This document shows, in pieces, positions 1 through 7,674 of a DNA stretch of 64,000 nt (position 1 is its first letter; every line of letters starts with the position of its first letter). Location of the stretch: NCBI GenBank assembly GCA_019359075.1, contig JAHHIB010000019.1:23287-87286 (forward strand), read 5' to 3'. A model generated the notes under the pieces. It did not search any database. It had not been told where the DNA came from and saw only the letters and a program-made list of their open reading frames with translations. The position numbers were made by a program, and so were the translations under genes. The stretch is from Kalymmatonema hyalinum WJT4-NPBG1 (GTDB lineage Bacteria > Cyanobacteriota > Cyanobacteriia > Cyanobacteriales > Nostocaceae).

Positions 1-1
1 T

Positions 2-286
2 GCTGATGGCTACAGCGTATCCCAACCAAAACCAGCACCAGACCTTTTCCTATATGCTGCACAACAACTTGGTGTTTCACCCTCACGATGTGTTGTGGTG
101 GAAGACGCAGGAGCAGGTGTAGAAGCTGCTCTTGCTGCGGGAATGCGAGCTATTGGGCTTGGTCCTGCGGAACGAGTAGGTAAAGCACACGTTGTATTAC
201 CCAGTTTAGAAAGAGTTAGCTGGGAAGAGTTGCGATCGCAGATAGTTAATAGCGATAAAGCTTCCTTGGTAGAAGTCACAGCTTGA
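2..286 (+). CDS. pgmB: Beta-phosphoglucomutase, C-terminal part (HAD family), partial at the window edge
   Basis: The reading frame is open from base 2 and ends with TGA at 286, giving the last 94 residues of a HAD-superfamily protein. Visible motifs are KPAPDLF, the family's conserved Lys-Pro-x-Pro segment, then [18 protein letters not shown], the acidic Mg-binding motif IV followed by the Gly/Ala helix typical of beta-phosphoglucomutases. The enzyme interconverts beta-glucose 1-phosphate and glucose 6-phosphate in the cytoplasm, usually downstream of a maltose/trehalose-type phosphorylase. The N-terminal catalytic Asp and cap domain lie outside the window, so another HAD sugar phosphatase cannot be fully excluded. 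Confidence 0.85.
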   Translation, partial: ADGYSVSQPKPAPDLFLYAAQQLGVSPSRCVVVEDAGAGVEAALAAGMRAIGLGPAERVGKAHVVLPSLERVSWEELRSQIVNSDKASLVEVTA

Positions 287-311
287 AGGCAAAATCATTG
301 GTCAATTGACC

Positions 312-346
312 AAATGGCAGGCAATATGCCTGCCATTTTATTTTTT
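312..346 (+). terminator. Rho-independent terminator of pgmB
   Basis: A perfect 12-bp stem (AAATGGCAGGCA at 312-323, complement at 327-338) with a 3-nt loop is followed by a T-rich tract (TTTTATTTTTTG). It lies 26 bases after the pgmB stop codon, so it most likely ends that transcript. Confidence 0.8.
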
Positions 347-364
347 GTTGAGCCACACCCAACA

Positions 365-433
365 AGAGCCAGAGGCTCTAATATCTCGTTACCAGGTTGA
401 ACCTGGTAACGAGGGTTTGGAGGCTTCGCCTCC
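365..433. repeat. Cluster of three intergenic palindromes
   Basis: Three hairpin-forming palindromes follow each other: 365-379 (AGAGCC/GGCTCT), 385-413 (a perfect 14-bp arm around CTCGTTACCAGG with a 1-base centre) and 419-433 (GGAGGC/GCCTCC). They resemble the small palindromic dispersed repeats common between genes in filamentous cyanobacteria. No coding potential is seen. Confidence 0.7.
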
Positions 434-482
434 TCACTGTTGCAACTCTTGCAAGATCTCAGTTTAGCTATCCTTGAAATAT

Positions 483-1274
483 TTACTGTTTTTGCACGTC
501 AAAATTCGCCAAATTCTTGACTTTAGCTACAGGTGGATTTTGCTCAACCGAGTTGTGTTTAAGAAATTCCCCTCGCAAGCCATAACTGACTAACCCCATG
601 TACTCGTAAAACAAAAGCATTGCTTTTCTAGTTGAAGTTAATTCAGTTGGTATGGGGCTTGTGCGCGGAATCACTTCAAAGCCCATACCTTGAAAAGTGA
701 GTAATGACCGTAGCATATGTGGAGGATCTGTCACTAGCAGAATTTGCTTGACTCCTCGTGGCTGTAGCACTGATGCGGTGAACAGTGCGTTTTCCTTAGT
801 GGTTTGAGAACAGTGTTCTTCGCCCAATGCAGCATCAGGAATGCCTTTTGCTTCTAGTTGTTCGACGATTTCGGAACCATCTCCTACACCACTGGCAAAA
901 ATTAATGGTGCACGACGATCTCTCCAAAGTTCAGCCGCCACTTTCACCCTTGAATGTCTAAATGGTTCCCCCCGCCCCAGTACAACAATTGCGTCTACAG
1001 TTGTACCAGGATCGGGGGGAATAAAAGTAACTAATCCTTTTTTGGCTACAGCTATGGTTAGTGGAAAAGTGGCACTAAAGTAAATTACGAGTAACACAGT
1101 TCCTAAACCACTCCAAAAACGCTTCCAACGTAAGCGTGGAATCATCCAAGGTAAAAAAACTAAAATCAAGAGTGGCAATACAATAAATGTTGGTGTCATT
1201 AGCCAGTCAGAGAGCGTTGACTTCAAAACAAGCCACTGGCTAACCGGGCGATCGCACAAAGCTTGATCGAGCAT
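483..1274 (-). CDS. DUF218 (YdcF/SanA/ElyC-like) membrane protein
   Basis: This 263-residue protein starts with two hydrophobic segments (about residues 25-48 and 55-78), then has a DUF218 domain. The family signature is visible as DAIVVLGRG (about 90-98), an Arg-rich helix, a central FASGVGD and the C-terminal LLVTDPPHMLRS, matching the VTs..H..R pattern of YdcF/SanA proteins. DUF218 proteins such as ElyC and SanA act in envelope or peptidoglycan homeostasis, with the domain outside the cytoplasmic membrane. The exact role here is unknown. It is transcribed convergently with pgmB and looks monocistronic. Confidence 0.85.
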   Translation of the reverse strand: MLDQALCDRPVSQWLVLKSTLSDWLMTPTFIVLPLLILVFLPWMIPRLRWKRFWSGLGTVLLVIYFSATFPLTIAVAKKGLVTFIPPDPGTTVDAIVVLGRGEPFRHSRVKVAAELWRDRRAPLIFASGVGDGSEIVEQLEAKGIPDAALGEEHCSQTTKENALFTASVLQPRGVKQILLVTDPPHMLRSLLTFQGMGFEVIPRTSPIPTELTSTRKAMLLFYEYMGLVSYGLRGEFLKHNSVEQNPPVAKVKNLANFDVQKQ

Positions 1275-1369
1275 TTGAAGTTAACCCTATATACTCTATG
1301 TACACTCTTTGTGATCTTAACTAAACTTCATCTAATTGAGTGTTAGCGACGAGCGCTTCTACTCCAATC

Positions 1370-1403
1370 AAAAAAACCCCTGTGCGGCGACTAGGGGCTT
1401 TGA
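1370..1403 (-). terminator. Terminator-like hairpin on the minus strand without an obvious gene
   Basis: Read on the minus strand, AGCCCCTA...AGGGG is followed by seven T residues, which looks like a Rho-independent terminator. No credible minus-strand gene lies immediately upstream (1404-1800), so it may end a short non-coding transcript or simply act as an insulator. The stem is only about 6 bp. Confidence 0.4.
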
Positions 1404-1802
1404 GTTCTTTCCCTGCAAGCTAAATTTCAATCCCTGATAGGGATTCATACAGTGTAGTAGCGATCGCCTGTGGCAGGCACTGAGTCCCAAAGGGACACGC
1501 TATGCGTATGCCTGCGCGCCCGCTTTGCGCAATCGCCGTACGGCGGGGCAAAGCCCGGGAGCGTTTTTCTGGGCTTTGTTTGGCAGCATTGCCTTCTGGG
1601 GCGCTCAGAAAAGCGCTTTTCTCCGCTTGCGGCACTGTTGTTTGCCCAATCGCACTTTATTAACTTCCTACAGTTAGGTTGCAAAAAACAGTCATAATCT
1701 GATAAATATACTTGGTATCTAGTGATATATTGTTACAACATAACAGAAATCTCCAGGGTGCAATACTACCGTAAGTGCAAATACATACCTTGAGAGAATT
1801 AA
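1404..1802. other. Non-coding leader of the first zinc-ribbon/PstS-like gene
   Basis: No gene is supported here. The region holds a palindrome at 1428-1444 (AATCCCT/AGGGATT), a GC-rich palindromic block with HIP1 at 1460-1640, and an AT-rich stretch before the ATG at 1803. A weak promoter candidate is TTGCAA at 1679 and TAAATA at 1703 (18-bp spacing). Almost the same sequence recurs at 3398-3752 before the paralogous gene; from about 1573 up to position 2050 inside the gene the two copies appear identical. Confidence 0.6.
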
Positions 1803-2996
1803 ATGAATCCTGATAAATCGAATAATCAAAACTTTATATTATGTAACCATTGTGGCTATGATACAAATCCTTCCACAGCTAAACGCTGTGTGAAGTGCGC
1901 TAAACCCCTGAATGTAACTGTGCTACCAAACAGCAACAACGCTGCCAAACCTGAGCCAAAAACTTTTGCAGATTGGCTGTTAACACCTTGGATGATTCGG
2001 CTTCTATCTGGTTTGGTGTTTCTGTTTGTGAGTTGGTTAATCTACTGTGCATTCGTAACTGTGAACAGTGTAAACAACTCCGAGCTCATCGGAGTTGACA
2101 ATTCCAGTGGCAGCAATCAGAACACCGCTCCTGAGGTCAAACTCTACAATTCCATAAAAGAGGTGCCGAAGGTGCCGGAAGGTACATTTAACTACGGCGG
2201 TGGTTCCAGCTTTGCAGCTCTGACTGCTGCTGGCTTAAACGAAGCCATCAGTGCAGCTCACCCCAATTTTCGCCTCCGCTTCACTGAACCGAGAGACGGG
2301 AAACCTGGTGGCAAAAAAGGTGTAGCTATGGTGCTTGATCGTCAACTGAGCTTTACTCTGAACGCAGCATCTCTCGCAGATACTGATTATAGTAAGGCTA
2401 AAGAACGGGGCTTTGGGCTACAGCAAGTCCCAGTGGCTTTTGATGCGCTTGTCTTCTTTACCCATCCAGATATTTCCATTCCAGGACTTTCAGTTGATCA
2501 ACTTCAAGATATATATAAAGGTAAACTCACCAACTGGAAGCAGGTGGGAGGACCGGATTTGCCAATTGTACCTTTGGCTAGAGACCCTAAAGCTTCCAAT
2601 TCATTAAATGAGGTTCTCCGGCTAGAAGCTGGCCAAATCGCTTCTAGAGTGCAGTTGGTCCGTGATGTCACTGAAGCTATTCGTAAAGTAGCCTCTACTC
2701 CGGGGGGGATTTCCTTTGGACCAAATGCAGTAATTGTCGGTCAACAAACAATTCGCCCCCTTGGTATTGCTAAAGCTAACTCTCAAGAATATGTGCAACC
2801 CCTTATAGATAATGGCAAGCGGATTAATGCTGCCGCAATTAGGGATGGCTCTTACCCCCTCGCCCGACGTCGGTTTATTGTGTTCCGCCAGGACGGCACA
2901 ATTGATCAACTCGCCGGGGAAGCCTACGTCAATATGCTAGTGTCCAAAGAAGGTCAGCAGATCGTTGAAAAGGCAGGGCTCATTCCCGTGCGCTGA
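1803..2996 (+). CDS. Zinc-ribbon / single-TM / PstS-like substrate-binding domain protein (copy 1)
   Basis: This 397-residue protein has three parts. Residues 14-32 form a zinc ribbon (Cys14, Cys17, Cys29, Cys32). A transmembrane helix follows at about 65-87. From about 128 to the end there is a periplasmic phosphate-binding-protein-like fold of the PstS family, with the motifs FNYGGGSSF (ligand-loop region), DALVFFTHPD and IYKGKLTNWKQVGG. This layout implies a cytoplasmic zinc ribbon, one membrane anchor and an exterior ligand-binding domain; there is no signal peptide or lipobox as in classical PstS. No pstCAB transporter is nearby, so a sensory or scavenging role is more likely than bulk phosphate transport. 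The ligand is unknown. A diverged twin follows directly. Confidence 0.85.
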   Translation: MNPDKSNNQNFILCNHCGYDTNPSTAKRCVKCAKPLNVTVLPNSNNAAKPEPKTFADWLLTPWMIRLLSGLVFLFVSWLIYCAFVTVNSVNNSELIGVDNSSGSNQNTAPEVKLYNSIKEVPKVPEGTFNYGGGSSFAALTAAGLNEAISAAHPNFRLRFTEPRDGKPGGKKGVAMVLDRQLSFTLNAASLADTDYSKAKERGFGLQQVPVAFDALVFFTHPDISIPGLSVDQLQDIYKGKLTNWKQVGGPDLPIVPLARDPKASNSLNEVLRLEAGQIASRVQLVRDVTEAIRKVASTPGGISFGPNAVIVGQQTIRPLGIAKANSQEYVQPLIDNGKRINAAAIRDGSYPLARRRFIVFRQDGTIDQLAGEAYVNMLVSKEGQQIVEKAGLIPVR

Positions 2997-3093
2997 GAAC
3001 ATAAACTGTTCTTCACTTAACGCGAGTTCAACGAAAAGAGTCTACCAACGAAATAATCAGGGATACAGCTTTGAGCGCAGCAGTATAAAATCA

Positions 3094-3358
3094 TATGAAA
3101 TCCGATTAATTACTGATCGTATGTCATTCTTCGCGAAGCGTTCGCGTTCGCGCAGCGTGTCCGTTCGGCCTCAAGCCGTGCCCGAAGGGCTCAGGACTCA
3201 GCGTGTCCCTTTGGGACTCAGAATCTCCAAACGGTGCAATGCATAGAGATACTTCGTTCCGCTGAGTCATAAGGGGGCACGCTGCTTTGTATGCCTGCGC
3301 GCCCGCTTTGCGCTTACGCTGCATTCAGCATGACAGTAATTGTTTATCAGGATTCCAT
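3094..3358. mobile_element. MITE-like 265-bp insertion with imperfect terminal inverted repeats
   Basis: The element starts TATGAAATCCGAT and ends ATCAGGATTCCAT. The reversed right end reads ATGGAATCCTGAT...AATTACTG and matches the left end with a few mismatches. It is flanked by ATCA at 3090-3093 and 3359-3362. The paralogous trailer of the second gene has a single ATCA (5040-5043) with matching sequence on both sides and no insertion, so it is the empty site. The interior is GC-rich and palindromic and codes for no transposase, so mobilisation would have to be in trans. Confidence 0.75.
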
Positions 3359-3752
3359 ATCAGTCTTTCAAAGCTCTGTCGAACTTACGTTAAAATAAAT
3401 TTCAATTTTTGATAGGAATTTATACAGTGTAGTAGCGATCGCCTGTGGCAGGCACTGAGTCCCAAAGGGACACGCTATGCGTATGCCTGCGCGCCCCCTT
3501 TGCGCTTACGTGCGATGGGCTTTGTTTGTTTGGCAGCATTGCCTTCTGGGGCGCTCAGAAAAGCGCTTTTCTCCGCTTGCGGCACTGTTGTTTGCCCAAT
3601 CGCACTTTATTAACTTCCTACAGTTAGGTTGCAAAAAACAGTCATAATCTGATAAATATACTTGGTATCTAGTGATATATTGTTACAACATAACAGAAAT
3701 CTCCAGGGTGCAATACTACCGTAAGTGCAAATACATACCTTGAGAGAATTAA
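3359..3752. other. Non-coding leader of the second zinc-ribbon/PstS-like gene
   Basis: No gene is seen. The stretch contains the end of the first gene's trailer, a degenerate version of the palindrome found at 1428 (here TTCAATTTTTGATAGGAATT), the GC-rich palindromic block and the AT-rich region that precedes the ATG at 3753. It is nearly identical to 1404-1802 apart from a 25-base deletion. Confidence 0.6.
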
Positions 3753-4946
3753 ATGAATCCTGATAAATCGAATAATCAAAACTTTATATTATGTAACCAT
3801 TGTGGCTATGATACAAATCCTTCCACAGCTAAACGCTGTGTGAAGTGCGCTAAACCCCTGAATGTAACTGTGCTACCAAACAGCAACAACGCTGCCAAAC
3901 CTGAGCCAAAAACTTTTGCAGATTGGCTGTTAACACCTTGGATGATTCGGCTTCTATCTGGTTTGGTGTTTCTGTTTGTGAGTTGGTTAATCTACTGTGC
4001 GTTCGTAACTGTCAACAGTGTAAACAACTCCCAGCTCATCGGAGTTGACAATTCCATTGGCAACAATCAGAACACCGCTCGTGAGGTCAAACTCTACAAT
4101 TCCATGAAAGAGGTGCCGAACGTGCCCGAAGGGACATTCAACTATGGCGGTGGAAACTCCTTTGCAGCTCTGACTGCTGCTGGCTTACACGAAGCAATCA
4201 CCACAGCTCACGCCAATTTTCGCCTCCGCTACACTCAACCGAAAGACAATCAAATTGGTGGCACAAAAGGTGTAGCTATGGTGCTTGATGGTCAACTAAG
4301 CTTTACTCTGTACGGAGCATCTCTTAAGGAGACTGATTATAACAAGGCTAAACAACGGGGCTTTGGGTTAAAGCAAGTGCCAGTAGCTTTAGATGCGCTT
4401 GTCTTCTTTACCCATCCAGATATCTCCATTCCAGGACTTTCAGTTGAGCAACTCCAAGACATATATAAAGGTAAACTAACTAACTGGAAGCAGGTGGGAG
4501 GACCGGATCTGCCAATCATACCTTTCACCAGAGACCCTAAGGTTGCCAGTGTATTAAATGAGCTTCTCGGGCCAGAAGCTGGGCAAAACAGTTCCAAGAT
4601 ACAGTTCGTCCGTGATTACACTGAGGCTATTCGTAAGGTTAGCTCGACCCCTGGAGGGATTTCCTTTGGAGGAAATGCACTCATTGTTGGTCAACGAACA
4701 ATCCGCCCCCTTGCTGTTGCTAAGGCTAACTCCCAAGAATATGTCCAACCCTTCATAGAAGATGGCAAGCGGATTAATGCTGCCGCAATCAGAGATGGCT
4801 CTTACCCCATGAGTCGGCGTATGTTTATTGTGTTTCGCTCCGACGGCACAATCGATCAACTAGCTGGAGAAGCCTACGTCAATATGTTAATGTCCAAAGA
4901 AGGTCAGCAGATTGTCGAAAAGGCAGGGCTTGTTCCCTTGCGCTAA
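3753..4946 (+). CDS. Zinc-ribbon / single-TM / PstS-like substrate-binding domain protein (copy 2)
   Basis: This is the paralogue of the preceding gene, with the same length (397 residues) and layout: zinc ribbon Cys14/17/29/32, TM helix about 65-87, PstS-like domain about 128-397. Residues 1-93 are identical to copy 1, while the binding domain differs at many positions (for example GGGNSF for GGGSSF, TLYGAS for TLNAAS, MSRRMF for LARRRF). Changes fall near likely ligand-contacting loops, so the copies may differ in ligand or affinity. No partner permease is adjacent. The family assignment is confident; the function is not. Confidence 0.85.
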   Translation: MNPDKSNNQNFILCNHCGYDTNPSTAKRCVKCAKPLNVTVLPNSNNAAKPEPKTFADWLLTPWMIRLLSGLVFLFVSWLIYCAFVTVNSVNNSQLIGVDNSIGNNQNTAREVKLYNSMKEVPNVPEGTFNYGGGNSFAALTAAGLHEAITTAHANFRLRYTQPKDNQIGGTKGVAMVLDGQLSFTLYGASLKETDYNKAKQRGFGLKQVPVALDALVFFTHPDISIPGLSVEQLQDIYKGKLTNWKQVGGPDLPIIPFTRDPKVASVLNELLGPEAGQNSSKIQFVRDYTEAIRKVSSTPGGISFGGNALIVGQRTIRPLAVAKANSQEYVQPFIEDGKRINAAAIRDGSYPMSRRMFIVFRSDGTIDQLAGEAYVNMLMSKEGQQIVEKAGLVPLR

Positions 4947-5067
4947 AAACATGAACTGTTCTTCACTTAACGCAAGTTCGACGAAAAGAGTCTACCAAGG
5001 AAATAATCAGGGATACAGCTTTGAGCGCCGCACTATAAAATCAGCCTTTCAAAGCTCCGTCGAAGTC

Positions 5068-5224
5068 ATATCAAGCGTGTTCACGAGCGCTTGATATAAA
5101 TATAGGGGTTCTCAGATGGCTTGTATACACTAGGAACCCCACCCCTTACCCCTCCCCGAAGCGCGAGGAGGGGAAAATATCTCCCCCTCTCTGCATAGCG
5201 GAGAGGGGGTTGGGGGGTGAGGTT
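5068..5224. repeat. Inverted repeat plus GC-rich palindromic intergenic repeat
   Basis: An inverted repeat (ATATCAAGCG at 5068-5077, complement at 5088-5097) could terminate the upstream gene. It is followed by a compound element bounded by AACCCCACCCC (5135) and GGGGGGTGAGGTT (5212-5224), with two inner hairpins: CCTCCCC/GGAGGGG at 5151-5173 and CCCCCTCTC/GAGAGGGGG at 5183-5209. Elements of this form are dispersed in many cyanobacterial genomes. The rest of 4947-5293 shows no gene. Confidence 0.65.
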
Positions 5225-5293
5225 CAGAATCGTACTGCATTGAATTAAGAACCGCTATATGCAATCCCCAAAATCATAAATCCGAATTTAGGT

Positions 5294-6913
5294 GTGAGTG
5301 AGACAAAAAACATGACAAAACTATCCTGGAAATTTCTCAAGCTTGTTCCAGTAGTTTTCGTTGCGACATTGTTCGTTGCCAACAGCGCCAAAGCTAGTGA
5401 AGTCAACCAACAAGTGGCTTCTGTTACCCAGCTGTCCCAAGAATCCCAGAGCCTTGGTCAAGTCACATCCGTTTCTCAATTTTCTGATGTGCAGCCTACA
5501 GACTGGGCATTCCAAGCATTACAATCCCTTGTTGAGCGCTATGGTTGTATTGCTGGTTATCCCAATGGCACGTATCGCGGTAACCGAGCTTTGACTCGTT
5601 ATGAATTTGCAGCAGGTTTGAATGCTTGTTTAAATCGGGTGAACGAACTCGTTGCCACAGCCACCACTGACTTAGTAAGAAAAGAAGACCTAGCTACTTT
5701 GCAGCGCTTGCAAGAAGAATTCTCTGCTGAACTGGCTACTCTGCGTGGTCGTGTAGATACCCTAGAAGCCCGTACTACTGAACTAGAGGCAAATCAGTTT
5801 TCTACTACCACAAAACTCAATGGTGAAGCTATCTTTGCAGTAGCTGGTGTTTTTGGTGACGATGCAGCTGATAGAGACAACAATCCAAATAACAACCCAG
5901 ACTTGCAAGATAACATTATATTTGCCAATCGCGTGCGTTTGAATTTTGATACAAGCTTTACTGGCAAAGACCGTCTAAGAACCCGTTTGCAAGCCAGAAA
6001 TATAACTGAGTTTCAGGGTAGTGTCACAGGTACTAGGATGACTCGTTTGGGATTTGATGGAGATGAAGACAACGACCTTGGGCTAGATGACTTGTACTAT
6101 CAGTTTCCGTTAAGCAATAAGGTGAGAGTCACCGTATCTGCTGCTAATACTGAATTGAATCATCTTGTGGAAACGTTAAGTCCCTTAGAAAGCTCCGGTA
6201 GTGGTAGCATTTCCCGCTTTGGGCGATTTAACCCTATCTACCGAACCAGTGGCAGTACAGGGTTAGTTATCAATTATAAGTTTAGTGAGCGTGCTAGGCT
6301 CGATTTAGCTTATATGGTTCGCGATCCTGAAGATCCTACTGATAAAAATGGGCTTTTTAACGGTAGCTACGGCGCTTTCGCACAAGTCATCTTTGAGCCA
6401 ATCAAAAATTTAGATATAGGCTTGAGTTACGTTCACTCCTACAATGCCGGAGGTGGCAATAGTGGCGTCAACCTTACAGGTAGTACAGGTAGTGCCAGTG
6501 CCATCAGACCTTTTGGTAATGTTGCAACTTCAGCAGATTCCTTTGGCTTACAAACCAGTTGGCGAATAAGTCCTCAATTTACTGTTTCTGGTTGGTTAGG
6601 CTACTCATTTGCCCAATCGGAAGTTAGTAATGATAACGCAGATATCTTGAACTATGCTGTAACTTTAGCTTTTCCAGACTTGGGAGGAAAAGGTAATTTA
6701 GCTGGGATTGTCATCGGTATGCCGCCAAAAGTCACATCAAGTAGCTTGGTAGCTGATAAAGACACCTCTTTGCATATAGAAGGTTTTTATCGATTACAAG
6801 TCACTGATAATATTGCTATTACCCCTGGCTTATTTGTGATTACCAATCCAGAACACAACGACAATAACGACAGCATCTTTGTAGGAACAATCCGGACCAC
6901 CTTCAAGTTTTAA
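5294..6913 (+). CDS. SLH-domain OprB-type outer-membrane porin
   Basis: This is a 539-residue cyanobacterial porin. A signal peptide (hydrophobic LVPVVFVATLFVANSAKA, cleaved near residue 35) is followed by an SLH domain at about 62-120 (FSDVQPTDWAFQALQSL, CIAGYPNGTYRGNRALTRYEFA), a coiled coil at about 125-170 (repeated LATLR/RVDTLEARTTELE) and an OprB-type beta-barrel to the C-terminal FKF, whose terminal Phe is typical of outer-membrane proteins. The SLH domain anchors to peptidoglycan-linked polymer and the barrel allows passive uptake of solutes or inorganic ions; related proteins are called iron-uptake or carbohydrate porins. The start is GTG at 5294; ATG at 5312 gives an equally good signal peptide. 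Confidence 0.9.
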   Translation: MSETKNMTKLSWKFLKLVPVVFVATLFVANSAKASEVNQQVASVTQLSQESQSLGQVTSVSQFSDVQPTDWAFQALQSLVERYGCIAGYPNGTYRGNRALTRYEFAAGLNACLNRVNELVATATTDLVRKEDLATLQRLQEEFSAELATLRGRVDTLEARTTELEANQFSTTTKLNGEAIFAVAGVFGDDAADRDNNPNNNPDLQDNIIFANRVRLNFDTSFTGKDRLRTRLQARNITEFQGSVTGTRMTRLGFDGDEDNDLGLDDLYYQFPLSNKVRVTVSAANTELNHLVETLSPLESSGSGSISRFGRFNPIYRTSGSTGLVINYKFSERARLDLAYMVRDPEDPTDKNGLFNGSYGAFAQVIFEPIKNLDIGLSYVHSYNAGGGNSGVNLTGSTGSASAIRPFGNVATSADSFGLQTSWRISPQFTVSGWLGYSFAQSEVSNDNADILNYAVTLAFPDLGGKGNLAGIVIGMPPKVTSSSLVADKDTSLHIEGFYRLQVTDNIAITPGLFVITNPEHNDNNDSIFVGTIRTTFKF

Positions 6914-7054
6914 AGATTTTCTGTCAAAATGGAGGAGCTGCTGAATTTGCAGGCACCTCCCTCTACCACGTCTTTACAAACCAGTGCCCTCTGGGTCTGA
7001 AGTTAATTAACTGTTCACAAGTGGTACAGAATTCAACGCTCGTGTACTTATGTA

Positions 7055-7456
7055 CTAATAGACCATTTCTGTATTCAAGAATAATTTAAACTGTACTATA
7101 TTATTCGAGGGGTCTTTTAGATAAAAATTCAACTGTTCTGCTGCTTCTCCTTGACGTTTTCGTGTGATTTCTTGAAAAAATTCAAGCTCTTGCTGTTTGG
7201 CTAATTCTAATACAGCATAAAATTCTTCTTTGTTGCGAAAAATAACACCAAAATGCCTTGGATACATTTGTGGCACGGGGTCGATTTTTTCAGGATACAG
7301 ATGACACACTAACTGTGAGCCAAAGAAGTTTAAAGTTATTCTATCTGCGTATTTCCGACCTAGCTTGCAACCTAGTTTTTTTACATAAAAATCTTCAGCT
7401 TCATCTAAATCTCTACAAGGAATTGCCACATGAAACACTTTTTTGGAATCTTCCAT
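7055..7456 (-). CDS. VOC-family (glyoxalase/dioxygenase-like) protein
   Basis: A 133-residue single VOC unit pair. FHVAIPCRDLDEAEDFYVKKLGCKLGRK is the typical first strand-helix, with the metal-ligand His at residue 9. HFGVIF (His about 68) and the closing FYLKDPSNNIVQFKLF (Glu replaced by Gln) form the second half. VOC proteins bind a divalent metal and act as dioxygenases, isomerases or binding proteins; the substrate here is unknown. Replacement of the usual final Glu ligand by Gln may alter or abolish metal catalysis. It stands alone between the porin and a permease gene. Confidence 0.8.
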   Translation of the reverse strand: MEDSKKVFHVAIPCRDLDEAEDFYVKKLGCKLGRKYADRITLNFFGSQLVCHLYPEKIDPVPQMYPRHFGVIFRNKEEFYAVLELAKQQELEFFQEITRKRQGEAAEQLNFYLKDPSNNIVQFKLFLNTEMVY

Positions 7457-7533
7457 TTTCCTTTTTTCACAAACTTACCAACATTGTTAACTTATCCTAT
7501 AGGAATTTTCATCCAATTTGCATTCAGATGAGC

Positions 7534-7641
7534 TAAGGCAAGCATACTTATAAACGCACCAATTCCTGACGGGATACCAATCGCACAGAGCAACCGAAAA
7601 TTGACGCGTCCTTCTCTAATGTGACAATAAGTGCTAGCAAA
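7534..7641 (-). pseudogene. Fragment of a TauE/SafE permease gene (partial duplication)
   Basis: About 108 bases are a near-copy of 8155-8262 inside the adjacent TauE/SafE gene, at a constant offset of 621 bases with no indels, only substitutions. The copy corresponds to an internal segment (TYCHLREGRVNFRLLCAIG) of the permease. It has no start or stop of its own and is a relic of a second permease copy or of a local duplication. Confidence 0.85.
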
Positions 7642-7674
7642 ACATAGTGATATTATGCTTAAACTCATCATAAA

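Larger units (their letters stand above)
1451..5067 (+). repeat. Tandem duplication of a ~1.95-kb unit (leader + gene + trailer)
   Basis: Unit A (1451 to about 3389) and unit B (3426 to about 5067) carry the same leader, gene and 3' trailer in the same order. The offset is 1,975 bases in the leader and 1,950 at the start codons, because a 25-base stretch near 1535-1570 is missing from unit B. The leader and the first ~250 coding bases are essentially identical, while the rest of the gene has diverged, which suggests gene conversion or strong constraint at the 5' end. Unit A carries an extra 265-bp insertion in its trailer. Confidence 0.9.

Noticed and set aside
1424..1446. CRISPR-repeat-like palindrome TTCAATCCCTGATAGGGATTC
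   Set aside because: It resembles the core of cyanobacterial CRISPR repeats, but it occurs once (a degenerate copy near 3405 is part of the tandem duplication), with no spacer-repeat array and no cas gene in the window.
1420..1697. Overlapping open frames on both strands (71, 79 and 75 codons)
   Set aside because: They lie in a GC-rich palindromic repeat block that recurs before the second gene; the translated composition is repeat-driven and no ribosome-binding site is evident.
3124..3324. Minus-strand 66-codon frame
   Set aside because: It lies wholly inside the MITE-like element in palindromic sequence and has no protein features.
1803..4946. Component of a Pst phosphate ABC transporter
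   Set aside because: No pstC, pstA or pstB genes are nearby, and the zinc ribbon/TM architecture is not that of a transporter-bound PstS.
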